Shown piece after piece: positions 22,164 through 34,420 of a stretch of DNA of 64,000 nt; within the stretch, counting starts at the first letter, position 1; each line of letters begins with the position of its first letter. Both the position numbers and the translations under genes were made by a program. The stretch comes from Tanypteryx hageni (taxonomy: Eukaryota; Arthropoda; Insecta; Odonata; Petaluridae), in the NCBI GenBank assembly GCA_028673005.1, contig CM054113.1, forward strand, positions 171,476,837-171,540,836, written 5' to 3'. The notes beneath the pieces are model-generated. The model did no database searches, was not told where the DNA came from, and saw only the letters and a list, made by a program, of their open reading frames with translations.

Positions 22164-24106
22164 CGTCGGACAAGAACGTAAAGTGGTGCGAACTTACACC
22201 TACAAACACAATTAGGACGTTTGGACTTTTTTATTATAGAGAGATATGGATTACAGCAGCATTACGATCCATGGTAACCAAATCCTTTAACATATAAAGA
22301 AAATTTACCAATACTGCATTGCGGCTGAGTGGATTTAAGCAATATTCTCGTTATTCTATATAAATAATATTCTTTGAATAAAATCTGGTCATGGGGTAAA
22401 TATTATTATATAGTATTAACACAAAATAAATCAGCTGAGAACAACTTCTTGAAATAACGAAGTCGACAAACAAATTTTCGAATCCATCTTGAGCCGATGT
22501 TCAATTTTCCACCACCAATCAATAAATGAACTCAAATGGCCGGTAGGAGAGGAACAAAATTTCCACCCACACTCTCTCTAAGAAATTTGTTAACATTTCA
22601 CGGTGGAGTTGTCAGACTAATAAAAACCTCCCAGCCGTCTTTTCCTCCAAGAATGTACCTCATTGCCCACTCATTCTCTTTTCCGTCGCGTAGTAATGCC
22701 TTTTTGAAACTCGCGTTTTCTCCAGCTGGAAACATTACAACATCGCATTCGGGGCCTTTCCACTTTAATATACGGTACAGATGCTGAAGACACTTTATAG
22801 TCCTAATACCACCTAAGTAAGACTCAGCAGTTCCCTCGGAGTTTTTATTAGCCCAATGTAGATCCTGCAGAAATGCAAATATTTTACGTAGGATTGGTAG
22901 TTTTTGACGTTTATTTTCCTTAAAATTCGACGTTTTTATTTTTCCTAAAAATCGGCGGCCAATATCGACACTTATTGTAATACATTTTATTAGGCTTGTT
23001 AGTTTTCGACGTTTATATTTCTTAATAAGCGATCACTGACATCGTTTATTTTTCCTAATAATCAACGTTTATTTTAATACATTTTATTGATTTTTATCAA
23101 TAAAAATTACATAAATTGGATTTTTCTAATTAAATATTACTAAAACTTTATATATAAAAATAAGACTTCTCGGATGCCGGATTATTTGTTGCTCTCTAAA
23201 CGTTGGTGAATGTCGCCCACCGACCCGGAACAGTTAATTTTTCGGAATAAATCACAAATAAATTTTACTCGTTAAATTTCGCCTCTTATTCACGAAATCA
23301 TTACCAATCAATGACAAAATTAAGATGACGTTAATATAATGAATATTTTGAAGAAATAATCTTATCGTGTTGAGTGACAAACGATGATGAGTGTACAAAA
23401 AAGCCCATAGTACGAACATTAAACGATTCTGCAGCATGGGACTCTTTCACTCAGAGAATCAATAGAAATTTTCTGATTGTGTATTTGAAAATACTATAGG
23501 ACTCCAGAAATATACTCGTAGTTGTAGAATTTTAACCTAACCAACCACTAAATGAGTTATAGGCGAGTGGATTTTGTCAAGCGGGGAATAGGATTTAGTT
23601 ATACTTTCGAGACTTGCTATAGAGATATTTGGCGATCAGTGTTAATTCAGTTTGGGAAATCTTTCTTCTCGCATCTTGGAGGTTGTCGGCAGAAGTCTTT
23701 TACTTTTGAGTAAATTGAGTATGGAGACTGATCATATCGTGTAAGCGACCAAAGGAGCGTAGGGATTATCAGATGTGGTCGAGATTAAAGACAGAGTGCA
23801 ATAAACCGATCATATTGTTATATCCCGTGCCCTGTCAGCTCATTTTGGATCCTTAAGACATAATGCATCTTAGAAAGGGAATGGAATGCCGAATGAAGTG
23901 TGGCTGTCTGGTATGAAAAATGCCGATTTTCTCTTTTGTTTTGGACGTTTGGCACTAAAATACATTAAGTTTGAGTGTGATAAAGTAAATTTAAAAATAT
24001 TTTCGAATAATTTCATAATACATTTAGTAATGAAAAATCGCCACTTATCGACGACAATTCATTTTTGTCGATTTTGAAATTTATACGAAATCGATGTTTA
24101 TCGATT
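22164..24106. other. spacer with a degenerate tandem repeat
   Basis: At 22890-23110 units like CGACGTTTATTTTTCCTAA and ACATTTTATT recur four or five times with decay. The rest is AT-rich with no recognised gene; the open frame at 22536-22787 has no known domain. Confidence 0.45.
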
Positions 24107-24114
24107 TAAATCGA

Positions 24115-25067
24115 CAGAGTCGGTCTCAGGGGCGGGCGAGCCGGGCGGTTGCCAGGGGCCGCCACTTTTAGGGTGCCGCTGAATTGTACATTATGCACTG
24201 GGGAAAAAATCACATAATTTTTGGCTAGTTACGTTTCATATTTTTTCCCGGATGAGATATAGGAATACAATTAGCATATCGTTTAGTGATAGTGTAGTAC
24301 TGGAAAATGTGTAGCCCCCTCCCCCCCGCCAAAACAAAATTGAAGTCTCTAAAACGATTTAAAGCCCTAAAAAAAAAACAAATTTGGGCCTTCTTTGGCC
24401 ATGGGCCTCCTGCCGCGCGGCAGTATCCGGTACGCCACTGGCGATAGTTAAACCTATGTCTGGTAGTAGAAAATATAGCAACGGGGGAGGTGGTAGTGAT
24501 CCCTGTCTTCCCGAAAATGCTTTTGAATCTGGGTAGAGCGGTGTGTAGATGGGAGAGACTGAAAATGCACCTCGTTTTCGGAAAAAAGGGGTGGGGAGTC
24601 AACAAAGAAGAATTGGCGCGAAGTCTAGGGTTGGTCTAATTAGCAAGCTCCCATTTCGGAGAGAAGGCCCCCAAATGTGGTGGAGGGAGGGTTAACATAA
24701 AAAGGGGTGGCATTGGGTGAAGGATGTGAAACAAATTAGTTACAGCATACTGCTGCAGTGCAGATGAGAGAGGTCCCTATGATTTGTAACACTTAAATAC
24801 ATCCGTACCGTATGGTTATCCGGATTTTAACACCTATTAGTGTCTCTCGTCCAAGACTAAATCTCTGCCATTCTGCTGCAAGAATGTCGTTCGCGTGCTA
24901 ATAGGCCCAATGCGTTTGTGTTTGGCGGCAAAAAAGTTTCTTTGTGTGAAGTGGTCAGTGTGAAAGAAAGCTTAGTCTTTGTCTTCTTGCGTTTTAATCT
25001 TGTTTAGTTTTTCTAATTATGTGAAGTGAATTTGCCCGGGGCCGCCAATTGTCTAGGATCGGCCCTG
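24115..25067. mobile_element. hAT element, 953 bp, perfect 8-bp target duplication
   Basis: Both flanks are TAAATCGA (24107-24114 and 25068-25075). The left end is CAGAGTCGGTCT and the right end in reverse is CAGGGCCGATCC; all four differences are transitions, as expected from decay. GC-rich subterminal blocks (GGGGCCGCC-like) occur at both sides. A 126-codon minus frame at 24225-24605 has no recognised transposase motif and contains a further hAT-like end (GTACGCCACTG near 24430), suggesting another nested element. Confidence 0.85.
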
Positions 25068-25462
25068 TAAATCGAATCCTACTAAGCCTAGTTATACGTA
25101 GTCTACTCGTACCTCAACTTTTTGCTATTAAAGGATTCATGGAACCATCTCAAAACCTTTGACAAATCCCGTGAGTTCTCATTTGAATGCTGTCTAGAAT
25201 GCACTTTTCAAAACGAATTCTCCCAGGATATTCTATTTTTTATAATTTTTGATGGCCAACAAAAAAGTTAAATTGACAGTGCGTATATGTGTGTATGTGA
25301 TAATTTAAATGATTGGAAGTCTCGATACGCAACCACGTTGTGCCCAAAAGAAAAATTCGCAGGGTAAAATATCGTTTAATTTTACGAATGTAGAAAAGAC
25401 TTAATTTCAAAGGGGTTCTATGAAATAGGCATGTAAACACTGCGGGTAGTTAAGGTCTACTC

Positions 25463-25759
25463 CAACGTTTCCCAAACTGGGTATCGCGGCACGCTGGGGT
25501 TCCGCTGTTGATTTTTAGGGGTGCCGCGAAAAACTTCGCTAATTAAATAAATCGACGATTTGGAAATGTTAATGGGTCATTCCGGCAATAACTTATGCTC
25601 TAATAAATTGATTGTGATTTATTACCAACAAATTAATGCATCCAAAGATTATGTTGCATGTATGTATAAATATAAAACGTTATTTAAAGGTGAGAGTGCC
25701 GCGAAATTATGTTTATCTTTGAAAGGGTGCTGCGTCTACAGAAAGGATGGGAACCACCG
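25463..25759. mobile_element. probable hAT MITE, ~297 bp
   Basis: The left end is CAACGTTTCCCAAACTGGG; the right end in reverse is CGGTGGTTCCCATCC. These resemble the common hAT end CAGTGGTTCCCAAACT. The flanking 8-mers agree only partly, so the boundaries are tentative. GTGCCGCG motifs occur near both ends. Confidence 0.55.
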
Positions 25760-28700
25760 TAGTATTCTATGGACTCAAATTAATTGATAAAATACCGTAT
25801 TTTAGCAACGCTAATCATTAAGCGATTTAAGGCGAGATTGTATTTATATCAACTAATCTTTTACGAATTCCAGATTTATTCTCACGTAGGATTTTATTAC
25901 GTATTTCTAATCCCTACAAAATTCCATTTTTACAGAATGTTAGCGCTTGTAAAAACATTCGAAAAGTAAACGTTAAATCCAGCTAACTCAAAGTTTCACC
26001 CGGGAAAAAGCGAGGAATTTTGCAACGTTCCATTTCGGCATTTTTGTAGGAATCTATGCCTCTCCCGCCTCGCGGCACAGGGAACTTTTTCGGAGCAAAA
26101 AAAAGAAAACCACGAATTCGGAAAACGTATTGAAATGCCGGATTGCGTCATTCAGGCGCCTGAACATTTTCCAAACGTTTTCGTTCGCGGTTAGAGGAAA
26201 CAATTTTAATGGTTCCCTCCCCCTCTAGCGTGCGAAGCACAAATCTCGGTCGAGCGTAAAAAAACAGCGAGGAAAAATTATTCCCTTATTTTTCGAAATG
26301 TGTTTCCTCTCTCTCTCTGTATACGTTTTTTCCGAGTTCTCTTTGAAAGCGGAGAAACGAAATATTCAAACATTATTATTTTTTTTAAACTTTCGTCTCT
26401 TTTTTATAAATCGACGACATTCCATTTGCCCCTCCATTTTCTCTAATTACGTGGGGTTTAATTTTTATTTTGTGAGCGCCGCAGCTGGAATTCCGCGGCG
26501 GTTGATGAAGCCTCTTCGCGTTCCAATCAATGCGAATGCACCAAAGCGTTGACCGACTTTTTTCCCCTCCAACTCTCTCCTTACGAACCGAAACCGAAGT
26601 CATTCTGCCATAAACAGCTACCAGAATTAAGTACGAGGGGAGGAAAGGGAGGAGAATGCGTGCCTTGCGCGTCTGTCGCATCCCTTCTACCCCCTCCCCT
26701 CCGTTTCTCTCCTCCACGACGAGGTCTAAAGGAGCTTTTGGTCAAGAGTTTCCTTCTATATATTTTTGCAGCAGGTATTTTGCGGATAAGCTGTTATTGT
26801 CCCGGGGTGTTACTTCGTCCGAGTGATCGCTTGTTCCCCCACCGATCGAAAACACTTCCGTCATCGTCGCTATTGGTTTTACGTGCGACGACAGAACTGT
26901 CACGTACTTCCGCCCTTCCGGCGGGATTTGAACCCGACGACGTCGAGGAATAGAGAAGAGTTGAATTTAAACAAAGAGAAATAGGAGCGAAAGAGGGAGA
27001 AGCGGAATTTCCAGTAGTAGAGAGAGACGGGACAGACACCGCACTTCCTAAGCGCAATTTTCTATTACGCGCTACTTTACGTAAACACCGTTCCTACAGC
27101 GAATTCCATTCGAGTACCATTTTCTCGGTTCTGAATACGTTTTTGTATTTCCTATCCGTCGCCATGCTGTGCGTTACGCCTTCGTAACTAACGCGTTTAT
27201 CGTTCCAATAGAGAATTGAAGACCTCGCCGAATGACTACAAAAACAAACCGACAATCTATGTCTCAACAGTAACCATAAAATAGGTTGGTAAAACGTGAC
27301 GCGCATTTCAGATACGATGCAGTCGTCATCAGAGATTACTACCGATTGTAGATTCTAAAAAAACTCAAGTAAAAGCGGAAATTCGCGCGATGATTTCCCA
27401 GTTTTTTTGTGGCTACGGGAGAGACAGTTTTTCAGCGCACGCCGCTTACTCGATAGTTGTTTTCTTTTCTAAAATCAGCCAAAACAGGGAAATGTGCACC
27501 TTCGGTTGAAAAGTTTTATTTTTCGGTCGAATTATACGTATAGAATGGAAAAGCATGCTGCGACCTTTTGTTTGTAATTCAACTCGAAAACCCGACGGTA
27601 TCATTAAATTTATTGACAAGATAATTTTCGATTAATTTTGAATGCTTCGAATATAATCCATAACGGTTGACTTAGGAGTTACGAAGTGCTAAACCTATCA
27701 AGTAGCGAAGTTATTTAATTGCGACGTGTTGTAAAGGTGATGGACAACTTCCCTTTCCGAAATTTATTGAGAAGGAAAAAAGATAATGTGTAGCGCAAGG
27801 TTCCCGAATTTTCATTTGGTTCTTCGTGGGAGTTTTGCAACGTAACTCCGTGGCGCTTTGATTCCTTTGATCAATAGACAATGGGAAATAGAAACAAGAA
27901 TACTGAGTCATTTAAGTTTATTTATGAAATTGTTTTTGCTATTAATTAATGAAACATTGGAGAATATAGATAAAAGTAAACTTCACTTACAAAAATACAT
28001 TTTTTTATCACGCAAATTAAAAATAAGCCGAAGAAATTGTACTACTCTCTAAGCGTCATTGAAGCAACCGGTTAAACAAAAAGTTTTGACCGTGGCAAAA
28101 GCTGAATTTAAATTCCACCGAAAGTTACGAAAAGCTCCGATGGTTGCATAAAACAAGATTCTAATTCTCAAGAAACCGACTCACGTAAATGTGCCGAAAA
28201 AGTTTTACGGCGGCTTTAGATGGGTGCTTCCAAAATATTCCTCCTTTTAGCGTGACTAATTCAAAACGTAGCGCGTTCATGTAACCCTTTACGTGGTCTA
28301 GGCAAAGTTTGAGGAGTTATCCTCTCCGATTAAACATGCTGCATATTATCTCGCGCGTTAAGATACAGACGGAGCCCTACAGCCTTGCGGGATGAAGAGG
28401 TCCGCGACCAGATGTGGAAACCAAAGTTAGATTTGGAGTCGGCGCATTTTAGGAGGAATTTTCATATTAGAGGTGGACAAGAATATGTAGGAGATGGGGA
28501 AATGGATATATTAAACAGTTTGAGAATTTGAAGAGATGAAAATGTGATGGGATATAAAATAGGACATTACGAAGATGCACAAAGAGAAAAGTTTACATTA
28601 GGAAAAGAGGATAAGCTGGAATATTAGAAGGAAATGGAGAAATTATACATGCCCAAGAACGGACGAGAAATATAGATAAAATTGTAACGTAAGGCGAAGA

Positions 28701-29471
28701 CATTAAGATAGAGAATTTGAAAGGAATTTAGAAAGATGAGGTCATTGGAACAGCAAATGTGTGTGGTTTCTTCCATCCATTCTATCTTCATGCAAAAAAT
28801 TTATAAACATGAGCATATCATTGAAAGTCACAGTTTGAATTATGATTCGGAAGAGTATTTTCTGTTAAAAGCTGAAGAATAATGTTTTTAAATACCTGCA
28901 TAAGAAAAATTTTTATTTGAAAGAAAGGGTTGCGAAGAAGCGGAGAAAAATACCAAGCGCACGTGAAAATTAAATGAGGAGTAAACAGAGGAGATTATCA
29001 AGATGTTAAAGAGGAGACAGAGAGGAAAACAGTTCAAAAAGGTCCGCATGGAATGGTAAGAAAATTATGAGGAAAGAGGGAGGAGATGAGATGAAAAAAG
29101 AAGAACAGGATAAATAAAAGTTAAAGCTTTTAAAGAAACGGAAGAAGTAGAGAGAGGAAAAATAATGAAACGAGAAGTTAAGATTTTAAAGAGAGAGAAG
29201 ATAATACGGGCGCAGTCTTCGGGAAAATCCGTTACGAGGGACGTTTTCCAACTTTTATTTTTTTAGCTCTCTCTCTAATCCTTAGCTCTAAATAAGTGGT
29301 CGAGGGAGAGGTAGCGAGATAGGTACAGAGAGAGAGAGACGGCTAAGATTCCTGGATGACCCCGACTCGAAACGGAGAGGATTCCTTTTGTGCTCGCTCT
29401 TATGGTAATTAAAAAAGACGAAGAAAACAAGGGCCGCGAGTTAAAATTTCAAGTAATTAGATTCGGAGGGA
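25760..29471. other. 3.7-kb spacer, no gene recognised
   Basis: 26550-26720 is pyrimidine-rich; 28480-29340 is purine-rich on the + strand. An isolated B-box-like GGGTTCAAATCCCG lies near 26925 on the minus strand without an A box. Open frames at 26385-27057 overlap on both strands and have no recognised domain. CG dinucleotides are frequent. An exon of a host gene with long introns cannot be excluded. Confidence 0.4.
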
Positions 29472-29596
29472 CATTGATTGATTGATTTGGTCTTTATTTG
29501 GGGCTAGATTGAGACTAGGAAGTCCCATCTTCCACCCAACCCCTCGTCGTGAAACATATAGTAATACATAAAACATTAACAATGTAAATACAGGAA

Positions 29597-29949
29597 ATTG
29601 ATGGAATAATATGATCCGAAGATCCTATGCAGACAGGCATAAGCTGTAAAGGTGGGAATAATTTTGAAACGAGAAAAAAGTCTGCTATGACCGGGAATCG
29701 AACCCGGGTCTTCCACTTGCCGGGCGGATATTCTACCTCTGAACTATCGTATCAGAACAATTTTTCTCGTTTCTGAACGCGGATGTTTCCTTGGTTGGGA
29801 CGGAACTAGCCAAGCTAGTATCAAACTGCCCCAACGCATGTCCTCGAAGAGATACATCGAAGAAAACTCCTCCCTCTCAAATGGTGAGATTGCCAAGCAA
29901 GATATTGATGGAATAATATGATCCGAAGATCCTATGCAGACAGGCATAA
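29597..29949. repeat. 46-bp direct repeat bounding the tRNA-like cassette
   Basis: 29597-29642 and 29904-29949 are identical over 46 bp; both start ATTGATGGAATAATATGATC. Between them lie 261 bp with the tRNA-like sequence. The repeat includes LINE coding sequence (LCLSA), so it is either a very long target duplication or a local duplication event. Confidence 0.92.
29683..29753 (-). tRNA. tRNA-like sequence or pseudo-tRNA (Gly-like body)
   Basis: The 71-nt minus-strand sequence begins GATACGATAGTTCAGAGG and contains CCCGGGTTCGATTCCCGG. The D stem (GTTC/GAAT) and the T stem (CCGGG/CCCGG) pair fully; the anticodon stem TCCGC/GTGGA pairs with one G-T. The acceptor stem has two mismatches. The loop CCGGCAA has C instead of U at position 33; the nominal anticodon would be GGC. 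A T6 run lies just downstream. The D arm looks like tRNA-Gly. It lies within a LINE relic, so a tRNA-derived retroposon or pseudogene is likelier than a host tRNA gene. Confidence 0.6.
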
Positions 29950-31095
29950 ATCTTGGTACGGTATATCAACATAGTCAAGATGCGGAATAATTAATGAAGT
30001 AACCAGATGCTTTTTTAGAGAAACCGAAGTACTGCTACTTAACTTCTTGAGTGAATGAAGAGATGAGTTTACTGTTTTACACACATTTATAACATATGGG
30101 GCCCAAGATAGGGTTTCATTTATAAGCAAACCAAGATTCTTTACCACTTTACAATAAGGTATAGTAGAATTTGCTATGTTGATCGGGATTCTTTGGGATT
30201 GATTAATAGCTGCTAATATCTTAGGGTAACCAATTAAGATTGCCTGTGATTTTTCTGGATTGATACTAAGAAAGTCTTTATTACTCCAGACCTCTAGCGT
30301 TTCTAAGTTTTTTTGATATTTTTTAGGGGTTTGCGAGATCGTTTGTGGTAGAACTTGAGTATAATTGAAAGTCATCTGCATAAAGGTGATGATTGCAGTA
30401 TTTAAGTTAACTGGGTGACAGGAATGAACTTAAACGGGTTAAAATCCTGTTTGCCAATACCAATCGACCTAAGTTTTTTCCAAATAATCGAGGGTGATTC
30501 TTTCGGACTAGCTATTGAATGAATGAATCTAAGTTTTGCATTTCTGATTAATTGTTTCGTTTTGTTTCTAACGCGTTTATATTTGTCGAAAATATTATCG
30601 TCTTTAGTTCTTTTGAACAAACGAAAGACCGAATCGCGATGCGCCATCATTCTTTTAATATTGTCATTAAGCCAGGGCACGCGAGGTTTGGAAATGCGAA
30701 TGGTTTTTTCAGGGGCGAAGTGTTCAAGCAATTGCATTAATAAAGTGTTTAATGCTTCAACTTTTTTTATCAATATCCTCTTTAAATTCAATAGGATAGC
30801 ACGGAAGAGTAGAAGCATCGTTTATTAAATCAATATCATTTATCCTTTTTATATCTCGGTGACGCATTAAAGTTTGTTTGAATTTCGGCGAATTGAGTGA
30901 GTATGCTAAGAAGATTAGGTCATGAGAAGAAATTCCTGGGACTGTCAATTGACCATGGGTTATTACTTTTTCAAGGTTTGTCGTAATGGCTAAGTCGATC
31001 CAGGTAGAGGCTGTTTGGGTGTTATTAGTCGGATTCAGCGGAACGATATTGAGACCATGCGAGGTAAAGGAATGTTTTAAATAATCAGTATCATG

Positions 31096-33045
31096 GGCGC
31101 TAACAGAGAAAACAAAGAGAGAAAGGAAGAGAGATGGAGAAGAAGAGTTTGGAGGAAATATATGGGTCGAGAGTGAGAGAGGCGACAGAAGGCTTTAAAA
31201 GAGAGGGATGAAAGGTTTCAGGAATTACATCGGGAGCGAGGAAGAGAAAAGGAATTGGAACGTAGGGGAATGAGAGGTAATTTCCTGGGCCCTTCATGAT
31301 AAAGAGGCCCGCTCAGATAGAGATGAACTATGGGGGCCATCATAAGAATGCTTGACCCTCTGGATTGAAAGAGAGGATGGATAATCGGGGTAGGAGGTGG
31401 AGAGAGGAAGAGGAGGAGAATAGAGGGAGAGGGGATTAGAAAAGTGGAGTGAGAGGAGAAGGAGGAGAGTAGGAGGTGGACGCCGTAAGACTGCGTCAGC
31501 GTGCTCTGCATATACGTCGATGTGATCGTTATCCCGGCTTAAGTATTCTGGGACCGTGCGCTTGGGTTAATTGAAAGAGTAATCCACTCGTTTACGGCGG
31601 TGGGATGAGAGGGTTTGTAGGGAGAAGAGAAGGAGAGAGAGATGAGAGCGAGTCGTGAAAATATTTCTCCGCTAAGTGCCATGTTCGGCCACTGAGATGA
31701 TAAAAATTTACGTGAGTCGTGTACCGTTCTAATTGCCACTACGAAATAAGTAATATTTTTCGTAAACATGGAGTGGGAGAGAGGTAGAGATATTAAAGGG
31801 AGAATCGCGTTCTTTTGTCACGTTACGTCACGCGCGACGAACGCAGGGGATACGATCGCGGAATTTTCTTTCGATGTTATTTTCGTCTCGTTTGATTTGC
31901 GTTGCGTGTTTCCGGCGACCAGAGTTAGATTAGTGAATTTAAGGCTTGGTTATTAGCCGAGAGAAAATGAAAACCTTCCGTTTGCGAGAAATAATTAGGA
32001 AAGAATTCCCGAGAGGGCTGTTTCAAGAAAATGGGGTGCGGAAGCATTTTGGAGAATTAGAATTAAGGTACGAGAAAATTGTTTTATAATGTTAAATACA
32101 TTATTCACGTTTGTTCATGAACCAGCACTTAAATAAATAGGAATTTTTTTTGTGATGATTTTCTGAGCATGATACGTTGATTCAATTAATCAAAATGATG
32201 CATTTACTATCTAAATCGAAAGAAACATTTAAATAAGACGTCGAATTATTAAATTGATACGATTGACTTATTTTTATTTTGAATAGATTATTTCAAAGCT
32301 AAAAGTTTGTATATCATGAAAATTTAGCAACGCTTTATGCATAAATTTCGGTTTTCTGAACCCATTTGCGAGTTCAGGAGTGATTTCGTCTCAACTTCGA
32401 ACTATGTATTTTGTAAACCTTACTTCACGCTGCATCCTACCATATTTAGTTCACCTGTGACTTCAGTGAGCATAAAATATTGTCTTATTTTTATTAAATA
32501 TTGATTGGTTGAAATTTCCAAAAAGTTGTAGTCAGGCTTTCAGAATTAATTGTTATTTTTAGCTTTTTCTTCGCAAACTTCTTTGTATCTTGTGCGCGGT
32601 GTGGTGAAACAAGATAAAGTACAAAATGTATTTAGTTGAAAAACTTAATCGCACCTCTTCGCTCATATATCTCGTAGCTGTGTTTGAAAACCTTGGTAAT
32701 TAACCTTAACTTTGAGATAAACAAAAAATTTAACAGTCCCTCGTGAAGTTTTTTTTCATTTCGCGCGTTATCTTTTGAATAAAAATTTCAATGGAATCCT
32801 TGGACCGCACGTTATGTATTAGTGCGCATTAAGAGAATTTAGGATATATAAAACAATTACGATAGAATCTCTCTAAATAACTTTTAAAATATTGCTCGAA
32901 CCCAAGAAATTCTCCAATTTGTATTGCTTTGATTCACCACGTAAAATTATTACTATCTGTGGTATCATGGCGATAAAGTTCTTCCTCCACTCCCTGATGC
33001 ATACCATAGACAGTGCATTTAGAAATCCTTCCTGAACACAGTTAG
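31096..33045. other. spacer, no gene seen
   Basis: 31100-31480 and 31600-31650 are purine-rich (GAGAGG-like) on the + strand. The remainder is AT-rich. The minus open frames at 31100-31511 are S, L, P-rich shadows of the purine tract. Confidence 0.5.
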
Positions 33046-33172
33046 TACAGTAGACCCTCACGCAACGCGGTAGTTACGATCCATAAGTGGGAAAAAACGC
33101 GCTGCGTGAATTTAATGATTTATGGAAAAAATAGGGCTACGTTCCCAGAGTTTGGGAAGTAATGTGTATCGT

Positions 33173-33331
33173 TTTACTTTCTCTATGTACCAAGTATAGA
33201 GAAAGTATTGTTTTCATGAAAAAATCGAATTCGAGATTTCAACGGAAATACACGTTTTGAGGTCTCCTGAACACGTTTTGACCATTTTCTCGATGATATC
33301 TGTGTGCCTGTCTGTCTGTATGTGATAGATT
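33173..33331 (+). repeat. repeat family A fragment A8
   Basis: The first ~155 bp of family A, starting TTTACTTTCTCTATG and ending about 'tgtctgtatgtgatag', breaks the Tigger element after its DNAPCHP motif. It covers nearly the same stretch of consensus as fragment A7. Confidence 0.85.
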
Positions 33332-33335
33332 ACAG

Positions 33336-34160
33336 AAGGATGACAAGGAGCATTATCAAGAACAAGGGGAACTGTGAATGTAAGGTGCAAGATATTCTCT
33401 TGCCCGGGGCACAAAATAGTAAGTGAATAATGGCTGCCGTTACCCATGCCTTACTGTTAGACTGCCAAATAACGGGCAAAAGGGAATTGTGCCAACCATT
33501 TAATGCCCTGAGGTTCTCTGTACGGTAAGCCAGCAGAGGTTTACACTTAAAGTCTCCCGATGCATTGGCGCAGAAAAGCAAGGTCAGACGGTCTTGAACC
33601 CAGGCACCAATTTTTCCCATTTACTGATGTAGGTTCTCGATGACATCCGTTTCCAAAATGATCCTGTCTCATCAGCATTGAACGCTTGGTGGGGGGGGGG
33701 GTGTAATCATTCTCTTCAGTTATCCTTTAAAACTCTTTCTGGAACCGTTTTGCAGCTTAGTGATCAGCAGAAGCACTCTCACCAGAAAACATGACGTGCA
33801 GATTGGAACGCTTTCTGATCTTGTTAAACCAAGCATCACTAAATTTACTGTCTTTTGAAGGCTCTCCTCCCTTCTCACACACCGTTTCGTAGATTCACTA
33901 CACCTCCCGGATCACGGTTCCACTGAGTGCCGCTCCCTTCTGTGTCTGCTCCTCAGTCCAAGTGTTCAATAATCTCTCTGTCTTATTCTGCTGCACCTAT
34001 TACTCATACTCCTTATGGAATCACTAGTAGCAGCGGCATCCACAAGACTCACTTCATTGGGATCCTTGTTATTTCGAATGGTGTGACTAGTCAATTCATT
34101 CACTCCATACTTCCGTGCCAAGTGCCAAAACACCAAAATTTTGCGCCTATACATTTCACA
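33336..34160 (-). pseudogene. Tigger/jerky-like transposase relic
   Basis: Around 34154-33966 the reading RRKILVFWHLARKYGVNELT resembles the N-terminal psq/CENP-B-like DNA-binding helices. At 33620-33330 the reading DRLTLLFCANASGDFKCKPL, then ENLRALNGWHN, then WVTAA is the DDE core start, with the first catalytic Asp in NASGD. After a frame change near 33440, PLVLDNAPCHPS (about 33370-33339) supplies the second Asp. The remainder is missing, cut where the family A fragment begins. The protein is inactive through shifts and truncation. Such proteins bind CAGT-ended elements and integrate at TA. Confidence 0.9.
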
Positions 34161-34420
34161 GAATTTCTTTCCTCCTTGCGATGTCTGCCTTCGGCGTGCA
34201 TACAGAAACTAACAATAAGTGAATATTTCAGGCGCCGGAGGCAGCGCGCTAAATTAAAATGTCACAAAGTTTTCAGATTTTTATCTTGGACCCCTCCGCG
34301 TTGGCTGAAAATGGACCGCCTTCCTAGAAAATTGGTGTAAAAATGAAATCCGCGCAATACTGAAAACGCGCTGCGTGAATCCACGTTGCGTGAATCCGCG
34401 TTGCGTGAGGCTTTACTGTA

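Larger units (their letters stand above)
29472..31095 (-). pseudogene. CR1/L2/jockey-like LINE relic with internal deletion
   Basis: On the minus strand from 31095 the reading includes HGLNIVPLNP, STWIDLAIT and VPGISSHDLIFLAYSL, the end of an apurinic endonuclease domain. The linker follows (PWLNDNIKRMMAHRD, YKRVRNKTKQLIR). At about 30405 it jumps straight to LYADDFQLY (YADD codons at 30371-30382), so roughly the first half of the reverse transcriptase is deleted. After a frame change come SINPEKSQAILIG, NLGLLINETLSW and HLDYVDIPYQDLCLSA. The 3' end carries CAATCAATCAATG-like repeats at 29472-29484, as in LINE clades with short tandem 3' ends. It is 5'-truncated. A ~260-bp tRNA-like cassette interrupts the 3' part. 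Confidence 0.87.
33048..34418 (-). mobile_element. Tigger/pogo-type DNA transposon relic
   Basis: The left end is CAGTAGACCCTCACGCAACG; the right end in reverse is CAGTAAAGCCTCACGCAACG: two mismatches over 23 bp. TA flanks both ends (33046-33047 and 34419-34420). CAGT ends plus a TA target are the signature of the pogo/Tigger group. A family A fragment (33173-33331) is inserted near its 3' side, and an 11-G run occurs at about 33690. Confidence 0.93.

Noticed and set aside
26905..26950. SINE or tRNA gene from an isolated B-box match
   Set aside because: GGGTTCAAATCCCG matches a B box, but no A box lies at the right distance and no second copy was seen.
29683..29753. A functional host tRNA gene
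   Set aside because: Two acceptor-stem mismatches, C at position 33 and placement inside a LINE relic favour a pseudo-tRNA or SINE origin, so it is listed only as tRNA-like.
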